From JAJPHF01 sp035293805 (GTDB lineage Bacteria > Chloroflexota > UBA6077 > JAJPHF01): a DNA stretch of 64,000 nucleotides. The stretch is from positions 1 through 64,000 of the forward strand of contig DATGMD010000032.1 of NCBI GenBank assembly GCA_035293805.1, given 5' to 3'. Below are positions 58,227 through 64,000 of this stretch, one piece after another. The first letter of the stretch is position 1. Each line of letters starts with the position of its first letter. Below the pieces are notes generated by a model. It was not told the origin of the DNA, did no database searches, and saw only the letters and a program-made list of their open reading frames with translations. Both the position numbers and the translations under genes were made by a program.

Positions 58227-59183
58227 ATGGCGCTGAAGCTGACCATGACTTGCGGGCCGTACGATCGCGCCCGCGCGCTCATCGACGGCACGGTGAAGCC
58301 CGAGGGCATCGACCTGGAGGTGTGCGTCAACGCCGACGACGCCGACCGCCAGCGCCGCGGCCGCGCCCTGGAGTTCGACGCCTGCGAGTTCTTCACGCTC
58401 ACCTATGTCGCCGACCTGCCCTATCGCTCGCTCGGCCTCACGGCCATCCCCATCTTCGTGAAGCGCATGTTCCGCCACTCGTCGATCTACGTGAACACGC
58501 GCGCCGGCATCCGCGCGCCCGCCGACCTGAACGGCCGCCGCATCGGCATCCAGGCGTGGTTCACCAGCGCGGCGCTGTGGGGACGCGCCATCCTGATCGA
58601 GGACTACGGCCTCGACCCGAAGTCGGTGACCTGGGTCGCGCAGCGGCAGGACCGCGTGGGCGACTGGCAGCCGCCCGACTGGCTGAAGCTCGAGGCCGTG
58701 CCGCCGGGCCAGACACTGCACGATCAGCTCGCGGCGGGCGCGATCGACGCCGCCATCACCACCGAGACCTGGGCGCCGAACGGCCACCCGAACATCGACT
58801 ACCTCTTCCCGAATTACCCCGAGCTAGAGCGCGCGTACTACCGCCGCACGGGCATCTTCCCGATCCACCACACGCTGCTCATCCGCACGGCGCTGCTGGA
58901 CGAGCACCCGTGGGTAGCGATGAGCCTGTTCAACGCCTGGCAGCAGTCGAAGGAGCGCTGCTACGAGTGGCTGCGCTGGCAGCGCGTCCACCAGACGTCG
59001 CTCTGGTACCGCGGCCTGTGGGAAGAGGAGCAAGCGGCCGGCGGCGCCGACTTCTACCGCTGGGGCTTCCGCGCCACCCGCGCCGAAGTCGACACGATGC
59101 TGGAGTACGCCCGCCAACAAGCCCTCACCCCGCTCAAGTTCGCCCCTGAGGACCTGTTCCACCCGAGCACGCTGGAAACCTGA
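58227..59183 (+). CDS. 4,5-dihydroxyphthalate decarboxylase-like / NMT1-fold protein without signal peptide (paralogue)
   Basis: The 318-residue protein starts at ATG 58227 after AGGAGG. It begins MALKLTMTCGPYDRARALID with no export signal, then FDACEFFTLTYVADL, SIYVNTRAGIRAPADLNGRR, TGIFPIHHTLLIRTALLDEH and WVAMSLFNAWQQSKERCYEW. These match the Pht5-like group and the paralogue at 8156. Whether these proteins decarboxylate aromatic diacids or bind ligands in the cytoplasm is not decided by sequence. It appears to be a single-gene transcript. Confidence 0.82.
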   Translation: MALKLTMTCGPYDRARALIDGTVKPEGIDLEVCVNADDADRQRRGRALEFDACEFFTLTYVADLPYRSLGLTAIPIFVKRMFRHSSIYVNTRAGIRAPADLNGRRIGIQAWFTSAALWGRAILIEDYGLDPKSVTWVAQRQDRVGDWQPPDWLKLEAVPPGQTLHDQLAAGAIDAAITTETWAPNGHPNIDYLFPNYPELERAYYRRTGIFPIHHTLLIRTALLDEHPWVAMSLFNAWQQSKERCYEWLRWQRVHQTSLWYRGLWEEEQAAGGADFYRWGFRATRAEVDTMLEYARQQALTPLKFAPEDLFHPSTLET

Positions 59184-59269
59184 CGCCTGCTGCTCGGCTG
59201 TCGCGGCTGGCGGGCTCTGTGTGGGGGCAGCACATGAGGTAGCCGCCGGGCAATTCTCGGGAGCCCGAT

Positions 59270-59629
59270 TTGGCCAGACATCGTCGCAGGCATGGTACGG
59301 CGAGTGAGTCCGGTCGCAGAAGTAAGACCGATTGGTTGCTCATCGGTTTGTTATCGTTTGGTGGGCTACTGCTCGGGTGTATCATCATAATATCTATCGC
59401 GAGCGCGCCCATAGGGTTAATTCTCGTCGGGATTCTGATGATTGTCTTTCGAGAACGACTCGCCTACCGGCAAATGCGACTTGGAGTGCCATTCCATAGT
59501 TTCTATCGATTGGACATAGTGCAAGATAGTTGGGTGATCGGCATCTTTGGAGTATTCTGGCTCGTTGTAGGCCTCGCGGGACTCTTCGGGTTTCACCTCG
59601 ATAGGGGATGGGTGATTCGTCGTTACTGA
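59270..59629 (+). CDS. Small membrane protein of atypical base composition
   Basis: The frame starts at TTG 59270, six nt after GGGAG, giving 119 residues. After a basic head there are two or three hydrophobic segments (about 22-43, 44-60 and 87-107): WLLIGLLSFGGLLLGCIIII and WVIGIFGVFWLVVGLAGLFG. The codons are visibly richer in A and T (ATA, TTA) than those of neighbours, suggesting transfer. No family was recognised. Confidence 0.5.
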   Translation: MARHRRRHGTASESGRRSKTDWLLIGLLSFGGLLLGCIIIISIASAPIGLILVGILMIVFRERLAYRQMRLGVPFHSFYRLDIVQDSWVIGIFGVFWLVVGLAGLFGFHLDRGWVIRRY

Positions 59630-59674
59630 TCCGGCGATGCCGTAGCTGCACAGGAGGGGTTACCAGCGCCGGGC

Positions 59675-59695
59675 GGCAAGGGACGAGCCCTTGCC
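59675..59695. repeat. Small inverted repeat upstream of SDR gene
   Basis: GGCAAGGG (59675-59682) pairs with CCCTTGCC (59688-59695) around five bases, 57 nt before the SDR ATG. It may be the terminator of the small membrane protein gene or a dispersed repeat. Confidence 0.4.
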
Positions 59696-59751
59696 CTACG
59701 TTGCCTGGATGAGTTGACGTCGCATGGTGGACCTGGGGAGGAGCGAGGCAA

Positions 59752-60519
59752 ATGGTGCTGCCGCTGGGCGCGCGCGAGCTGGAGGGGCAGGTCGCGATCA
59801 TCACGGGCGCGGGGGCGGGGATCGGGCGGGCGACGGCGCGGCTGTTCGCCCAGCATGGCGCGCGCCTGGCGCTCGTGGACGTGGCCGACGAGCGCGGCGA
59901 GTCGGCGGCGCGCGAGCTACAGGACGCCGGCGCCGAGGCGGCCTACTTCCGCTGCGACGTGACGCGGCGCGCGGCGGTCGAGGAGATGGTGCAGGCCGTC
60001 CTCGCGCGCTTCGGGCAGATTGACGTGCTGGTGAACAACGCGGGTGGCTCGAAGACGGTCTGGCTCTGGGAGATGACCGAGGCGCAGTGGGACGACATCC
60101 TGGACCTGAACCTGAAGGCGCCGTTTCTCGGCACGCGCGCCGTCGTGCCGCACATGATGGAGCGCCGCCGCGGCTGCATCGTCAACCTGTCGTCGTGCCA
60201 GGGCGCGTCGCCCGCGCCGATGCGCGCCCACTATTCGGCCGCGAAGGCCGGCATCATCGGCTTCACGCGCACAGCGGCGATCGAGCTGGCGCCCTACAAC
60301 GTCCGCGTGAACGCCGTCGCCCCCGGCACGACGGCCACCGAGCGCATCCGGAGCCACTTCGACGACGCGGGCTGGGCGCAGCTCAACGCCAGCGTGCCGC
60401 TGGGCCAGGTGGCGGAGCCGGAGGACCTGGCCGAGGCCATCCTGTACCTTGCCAGCCCGCGCAGCCGCATGGTCACCGGCCAGGTGCTCCACGTCAACGG
60501 CGGCCAGGTCATGCCGTAA
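59752..60519 (+). CDS. SDR family oxidoreductase (FabG-like)
   Basis: The 255-residue protein starts at ATG 59752. It has TGAGAGIG (cofactor binding), NNAG, and the catalytic Ser and YxxxK in NLSSCQGASPAPMRAHYSAAKAG. The C-terminal ATERIRSHFDDAGWAQLNAS and VTGQVLHVNGGQV complete the classical SDR fold. Family enzymes reduce or oxidise keto/hydroxy groups with NAD(P). It stands alone between a small membrane gene and nadD, so substrate cannot be inferred beyond a secondary alcohol or ketone. Confidence 0.9.
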   Translation: MVLPLGARELEGQVAIITGAGAGIGRATARLFAQHGARLALVDVADERGESAARELQDAGAEAAYFRCDVTRRAAVEEMVQAVLARFGQIDVLVNNAGGSKTVWLWEMTEAQWDDILDLNLKAPFLGTRAVVPHMMERRRGCIVNLSSCQGASPAPMRAHYSAAKAGIIGFTRTAAIELAPYNVRVNAVAPGTTATERIRSHFDDAGWAQLNASVPLGQVAEPEDLAEAILYLASPRSRMVTGQVLHVNGGQVMP

Positions 60520-60567
60520 GCGGTCAGTCCTACGGCGGTTTGCAGGTTTGTTCGCGGCGGGCGGCGC

Positions 60568-60620
60568 GCGCCGGGGTTGCGGCCTCGACGGCCGCGGGCG
60601 GGCATGAAACCCGCCCCTAC
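60568..60620. repeat. Dispersed GC-rich repeat (copy 2)
   Basis: The 53-nt block matches 54746-54798 at about 47 positions and includes GGGCGGGCATGAAACCCGCC, itself an inverted repeat. It lies between the SDR and nadD genes, which are convergent. The remaining gap to 60801 holds only CCGGCTGCCC-type short repeats. Confidence 0.65.
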
Positions 60621-60801
60621 CGCCCGCCGGCTGCCCCGATCAGTGGGCAGGATGGTCCGCCCGCCGGCTGCCCGGCCACCCGGCAAGATGGTCTGAGGTG
60701 CGCCAGGCCGCCGGGACGCCGATATCTACACGGATGGGCAATGTTGGCAGCCTCGGAGGGGCGCGACCGATTGCGCCCATGGCCGGCGAGGCGCAACCCG
60801 G

Positions 60802-61425
60802 TTAGATGCCCGCGTCGGCGCGGTACAGTCCGTGCTCGGCGATGTAGGCGGCGACGACGGGCGGCACGAGGTAGCGGATGGAGCGCCCGGTGGTTACGCG
60901 CGTCCGTAGCTCCGTGCCCGATATGTCCAGGCCGGGCGCGCGCAGCAGGTGGACGCGCCCCCGCGCGGCGGGTAGCGCCGCCTCCAGCGCGGCCACGTCG
61001 ACTGGGGCGCAGCCGGGCCGCGTGACGGCCACGAGCTGGCACTGGGCGAGGATGCGCGCCGGCTCGTGCCAGGTGAGGAAGCTGGCCAGCATGTCCATGC
61101 CGCAGATGAAGTACAGGGTGGTGGCCGCGCCGTATTCGGCGTGGAGCAGCGCCAGCAGGTCGGCCGTGTACGATGGCCCCGGCCGCTCGATGTCGATGCA
61201 GGAGAGGCGGAAGCGCGGGTTGTCGGCGATTGCCAGCGCCGTCATGCGCACGCGGTGCGCCGCCGGCGTGACCGGCACGCCCGGCTTGTGCGGCGGTTGG
61301 CCCGTGGGCACGAACAGCACGGTCGGCAGGCGAAGCTGATCGGCCGCCTCTTCGGCGATCGCCAGGTGCCCGTAGTGCGGCGGATCGAAGGTGCCGCCGA
61401 AGACGCCGAGAGAACTCAAGTCCAT
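60802..61425 (-). CDS. nadD: Nicotinate-nucleotide adenylyltransferase
   Basis: The 207-residue protein has the nucleotidyltransferase motif GVFGGTFDPPHYGHLAIAEE at the N-terminus, PPHKPGVPVTPAAHRVRM, YFICGMDMLASFLTW (substrate-site GxD-x5-W region), and ISGTELRTRV, the variant of the ISSTxIR motif. It adenylates nicotinate mononucleotide to deamido-NAD. Its start lies inside the end of obg (10-nt overlap), a conserved obg-nadD arrangement of many bacteria. The usual rsfS neighbour is not seen downstream. Confidence 0.96.
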   Translation of the reverse strand: MDLSSLGVFGGTFDPPHYGHLAIAEEAADQLRLPTVLFVPTGQPPHKPGVPVTPAAHRVRMTALAIADNPRFRLSCIDIERPGPSYTADLLALLHAEYGAATTLYFICGMDMLASFLTWHEPARILAQCQLVAVTRPGCAPVDVAALEAALPAARGRVHLLRAPGLDISGTELRTRVTTGRSIRYLVPPVVAAYIAEHGLYRADAGI

Positions 61426-62684
61426 TCGAGCACGCTGTCGCCGATCTGGACGGCGTCGCCCGACTGGACGCCGGCGCGCTCCAGCGCCTCCAGCACCCCC
61501 ATGCGGGCCAGCCGCCGCTGTAGCTCGGCCGCCGCGTCCTCCTGGTTCAGGTCGGTCATCGCCATCAGCCGCTCGACCGGCTTGCCGCGCACGTAGAAGC
61601 CCTCGGGCCGGCGCTCCACCGTCCAGGTCTCGGCCTCGGGGGCCAGGCGGTAGACGCGCAGGCCGCTCTCCTCGGGCGCCGCGGGCGCGGGCAGCGCGGC
61701 CAGCACGCCGGCGATCGCCGTCAGCAGCGCCGCGACGCCCTCGCCCGTCAGGGCCGAGACGGGATAGGCGACGTCCGGGCCGCCGAGCGCCGCGACCAGG
61801 GCCGCGCGCCGCGCCGCCGCCTCAGGCAAGTCCATCTTGTTCAGCGCTACCAGCGACGGCCGCTCGGCCAGCGCCGCGCTGTACTGCACCGCCTCGTTGC
61901 GGACCGTCTCGTAGTCGGCCACGGGGTCGGGGGCGCTGGCGTCCACGACGTAGAGCAGCATGCGCGAGCGCTCGACGTGGCGCAGGAACTGGTGGCCCAG
62001 CCCGACGCCGCGGTGGGCGCCCTCGATGAGGCCGGGGATGTCGGCCACGACGATGGCGAGATCCCCGACCTCGGCCACGCCCAGGTTCGGCGTCAGCGTG
62101 GTGAAGGGGTAGGACGCGATCTTCGGCCGGGCGGCGCTGATGGCGGCGAGCAGGCTGCTCTTGCCGGCGTTCGGCAGGCCCACCAGGCCCACGTCGCCGA
62201 TCATCTTCAACTCGAGCTGCAGCCAGCGCTCCTCGCCCGGCTCGCCCTTCTCGGCGTAGCGCGGCGCGCGGTTGGTGGGCGTGGAGAAGTGGACGTTGCC
62301 CAGGCCGCCGCGGCCGCCGCGCGCCACGAGCAGCATCTCGCCCGGCCGCACGAGGTCGGCGATGACGCCCTCGTCGGTGCTCACCTCGGTGCCCGGCGGC
62401 ACGTCGATGACGAGGTCCTGGCCCTTGCGGCCGTGCTTCTTCGCGCCGCTGCCGCTGCCGCCGCGCTCCGCTTTGAACTGGCGGCGGTGCTGGAACTGGA
62501 ACAGCGTGTTCTCGTTCGGGCTCACGCGCAGGAACACGCTGCCGCCGCGGCCGCCGTCCCCGCCGTCGGGACCGCCGAACGGCACGTACTTCTCGCGGCG
62601 GAAGCTGAGGGCGCCGTTGCCCCCGGTGCCGCCTTTCACGTAGATGCGCGCCTCGTCGAAGAACGAGCTTTGCCGATCAGGCAT
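61416..62684 (-). CDS. obg: GTPase Obg/CgtA
   Basis: From ATG 62684 the protein has 422 residues. The glycine-rich Obg domain (FFDEARIYVKGGTGGNGALS to about residue 160) is followed by the G domain with GLPNAGKSSL (G1), DIPGLIEGAHRGVGLG (G3) and NKMDLP (G4), then a C-terminal OCT domain (residues about 345-420, VERRPEGFYVRGKPVERLMA). Obg is an essential ribosome-assembly GTPase. GTG 62723 could extend the N-terminus by 13 residues. It overlaps nadD by 10 nt. The DnaA-box cluster lies just upstream. Confidence 0.97.
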   Translation of the reverse strand: MPDRQSSFFDEARIYVKGGTGGNGALSFRREKYVPFGGPDGGDGGRGGSVFLRVSPNENTLFQFQHRRQFKAERGGSGSGAKKHGRKGQDLVIDVPPGTEVSTDEGVIADLVRPGEMLLVARGGRGGLGNVHFSTPTNRAPRYAEKGEPGEERWLQLELKMIGDVGLVGLPNAGKSSLLAAISAARPKIASYPFTTLTPNLGVAEVGDLAIVVADIPGLIEGAHRGVGLGHQFLRHVERSRMLLYVVDASAPDPVADYETVRNEAVQYSAALAERPSLVALNKMDLPEAAARRAALVAALGGPDVAYPVSALTGEGVAALLTAIAGVLAALPAPAAPEESGLRVYRLAPEAETWTVERRPEGFYVRGKPVERLMAMTDLNQEDAAAELQRRLARMGVLEALERAGVQSGDAVQIGDSVLEWT

Positions 62685-62790
62685 GGCCGGCCAGTCTTTC
62701 CCCCGGACGTCGTCCGTCCCCACTCCAGTTGCACCCGGTCTTCAGCTCTAGGAAGAGGATACCGTAGAAGACGTAGTAGGCAGCGGCGTA

Positions 62791-63036
62791 TGTGGACAGG
62801 CGCGCGCAAAGCCAGGAAATGCCTGGACCGGGGCGCCTCCCGCGCGCAGGGACCGGCTGGGGATAAGTCGGGGGAAAGCCCGCTCGCTGGGGATAACCCT
62901 GAGGGAGAACCTCCACCACCCGGCGCGGCGGGTGGCCGCCTCGGCGCGCCCTCGCCCCGTCTCCTCTCGTGGACAACCAGTCATCATATCCACAGGTGTC
63001 CCCTGGTTATCCACAGCTAGGAGGCACTTATCCACA
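62791..63036. other. Cluster of DnaA-box-like sequences, candidate oriC or DnaA-binding locus
   Basis: Two perfect boxes TTATCCACA lie at 63007-63015 and 63028-63036. Near matches are ATATCCACA (62986-62994), TGGGGATAA, the reverse of TTATCCCCA (62859-62867 and 62888-62896), and TGTGGACAG, the reverse of CTGTCCACA (62791-62799). A weaker GTGGACAAC is near 62970. The cluster fills the gap between divergent obg and a VOC gene. No dnaA or dnaN gene is in the window and no strong AT-rich unwinding element is seen. Confidence 0.55.
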
Positions 63037-63118
63037 GGATGGCCCGTTCTGTCCACCGCGGCGAGGACGAGGAGTCCTCGGCGGCGCCCGTCGCCCCCGG
63101 CCGCGCCCGCCGGGGGGA

Positions 63119-63124
63119 TATAAT
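63119..63124 (+). promoter_or_regulatory. -10 box (TATAATGGG type)
   Basis: TATAAT followed by GGG lies 56 nt before ATG 63180. No good -35 box is present. A CGAGGAC/GTCCTCG inverted repeat (about 63062-63080) lies upstream and may insulate the promoter. Confidence 0.4.
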
Positions 63125-63179
63125 GGGCGCACGAGGGGACCTGTTGCGCCGCGCCTGTCCTGTTGCGAGGAGGTGCCGT

Positions 63180-63734
63180 ATGGCTATCGACACGCTATCG
63201 GTCGTCGCGCCGCCGAAGGAGGCCATCCCGCTGCCGGAGAGCAGCGCGCCGCTGCGGCTGACCGGCTGGGACCACATCGCGTTCTCGGTGCCCGACCTGG
63301 TGGAGGCCGAGCGCTGGTACGTGGACGTGCTTGGCGCCGAGGTGGTCAGCCGCTACAACTGGGGCGGTGATGACGCGCACCCGGTGCGCCCACACGAGGA
63401 CATCCGCATTGGCAGCCACGTGATCAGCCTGTTCCTGGGCGACCCGATCGGCCCGACGAACGTGCCGCCCATTGTCCACTACGCCTTCAACTGCCGCAGC
63501 CTCGAAGAGCTAGAGCAGTGGCAGGCCCACTTGCGCGCCAAGGGGGTCAAGCTGCGCAGCGATGGCGCCTTCTACGCCCACCCGGGCTTCGGCGCCGTCA
63601 GCCTGTACTTCGAGGACCCGTGGGGCTGCAAGCTGGAGATCACGACCTGGCTGCCCGACTACGCGACCGCCGAGGCCGAGGTGACGAAGCGCGGCGGCGT
63701 CATCATGGGCGCCGACGGCCCCCGCCCAGCGTAG
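63180..63734 (+). CDS. VOC family protein
   Basis: The 184-residue protein starts at ATG 63180 after GAGGAGG; the in-frame upstream extension is not protein-like. VOC features are WDHIAFSVPDLVEAERWYVD (first His), IVHYAFNCRSLEELEQW (second His) and YFEDPWGCKLEITTWL (Glu), so the metal set looks complete. Such proteins are glyoxalases, dioxygenases or isomerases. It is a single gene, convergent with the amidohydrolase at the right edge. Confidence 0.83.
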   Translation: MAIDTLSVVAPPKEAIPLPESSAPLRLTGWDHIAFSVPDLVEAERWYVDVLGAEVVSRYNWGGDDAHPVRPHEDIRIGSHVISLFLGDPIGPTNVPPIVHYAFNCRSLEELEQWQAHLRAKGVKLRSDGAFYAHPGFGAVSLYFEDPWGCKLEITTWLPDYATAEAEVTKRGGVIMGADGPRPA

Positions 63735-63735
63735 C

Positions 63736-63845
63736 GGCTAGGGGCCAGGGGATAGGGGCTAGGGGCCAGGGGATAGGGGCTAGGGGCCAGGGAATAGGGG
63801 GATGCGCCCTATTCCCTAGCCTCTAAGCCCCATCCCCTATTCCCC
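63736..63845. repeat. Tandem repeat (three 21-nt units) with inverted counterpart
   Basis: Three units of GGCTAGGGGCCAGGGGATAG plus G run from 63736 to 63798, the last with one change. The following 63810-63845 contains the inverse (CCCTATTCCCT and CCCCTATTCCCC), so the region can fold into a long stem. It lies between the convergent VOC and amidohydrolase genes and overlaps the latter's last codons. Confidence 0.75.
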
Positions 63846-64000
63846 GCTGGCGCTGCCCACCGGCAGCTTGAGCAGCCGTGCCAGGTTCAGGCCGAGGATC
63901 TTCGCCTTGTCGGCGTGGGCCAGCGGCAGGTTATGAATCACTGCCGTGTGGCGCTCCAGCGGGATCGGCACCGGCGGATGATCGCTCCCGAAGACGACGT
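63837..64000 (-). CDS. Amidohydrolase 2 family protein, C-terminal fragment cut by window edge
   Basis: On the minus strand a frame open to the right edge ends in TAG at 63837. The 54 visible residues include VVFGSDHPPVPIPLERH, with the late metal Asp of the amidohydrolase_2 family, and KAKILGLNLARLLKLP, the usual C-terminal helix where the family shows ILGxNAxRLLxL. The last codons are part of the tandem-repeat stem. It is the third amidohydrolase_2 protein in the window. Confidence 0.75.
   Translation of the reverse strand, partial: VVFGSDHPPVPIPLERHTAVIHNLPLAHADKAKILGLNLARLLKLPVGSASGE

Overview
The window is GC-rich (roughly two-thirds G+C) and reads as a chromosomal segment of a free-living bacterium, most likely a member of the Chloroflexota. 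That placement is inference. It rests on lipoprotein signal peptides followed by long Ala/Pro linkers, strong GGAGG ribosome binding sites, frequent GTG starts, -10 boxes of the form TATAATGGG, and an obg-nadD pair inside a very large catabolic inventory. No rRNA, tRNA, CRISPR array, transposase or phage gene was seen.

Layout. 1-3176 (minus): a lipoprotein substrate-binding protein (SBP) and two metal-dependent amidohydrolases, the last cut by the left edge. 3511-6158 (plus): a strong promoter, a long structured leader, an MHS-type transporter and a 3-hydroxybutyrate-dehydrogenase-like SDR. 6486-9169 (minus): two cyclase-family proteins and a signal-less 4,5-dihydroxyphthalate-decarboxylase-like protein. 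9370-16673 (plus operon): M20 hydrolase, SBP, Rieske oxygenase, SBP, two GlcG/HbpS proteins and a split thiamine-diphosphate decarboxylase. 16700-18652 (minus): DinB/maleylpyruvate-isomerase-like protein and a flavin/F420 monooxygenase (LLM). 19069-24557 (plus): UbiD decarboxylase, LLM, SBP, two-domain ABC permease. 24560-27667: VOC protein, bicupin, SBP. 27712-38427: an IclR regulator divergent from a long plus-strand operon (DapA-like hydratase-aldolase, SBP, two family-III CoA-transferases, two half-size MaoC dehydratases, a beta-propeller, a thiolase-fold protein with its DUF35 partner, and an MBL hydrolase). 38437-42123 (minus): second propeller, extradiol dioxygenase flanked by two gene remnants, Tat-type SBP. 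42423-47545: LLM, peptide deformylase, class I glutamine amidotransferase, MFS transporter, MBL protein. 47960-57278 (minus): DUF1697, M24-fold protein, two Rieske oxygenases, tandem SBPs, UbiD, asparaginase-like protein. 58227-60519 (plus): second signal-less SBP-like protein, small membrane protein, SDR. 60802-62684 (minus): nadD and obg. 62791-63036: a cluster of DnaA-box-like sequences. 63180-64000: VOC protein, a tandem repeat, and a partial amidohydrolase cut by the right edge.

How it fits together (inference). The genes suggest uptake and breakdown of aromatic or heterocyclic carboxylic acids and amides: capture by many SBPs, amide or ring hydrolysis (M20, amidohydrolases, cyclases, asparaginase-like), oxygenation (three Rieske, three LLM), non-oxidative decarboxylation (two UbiD, split ThDP enzyme), ring cleavage (extradiol VOC, cupin), then aldol cleavage and CoA-dependent processing. 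Partner genes are strikingly absent from the window: no ABC ATPase, only one permease, no Rieske reductase or ferredoxin, and no UbiX-type prenyl-FMN synthase.

The most unusual non-coding structures are a set of long perfect or near-perfect hairpins placed 20-60 nt before plus-strand catabolic genes, the 360-nt leader before the MHS transporter, and the DnaA-box cluster.
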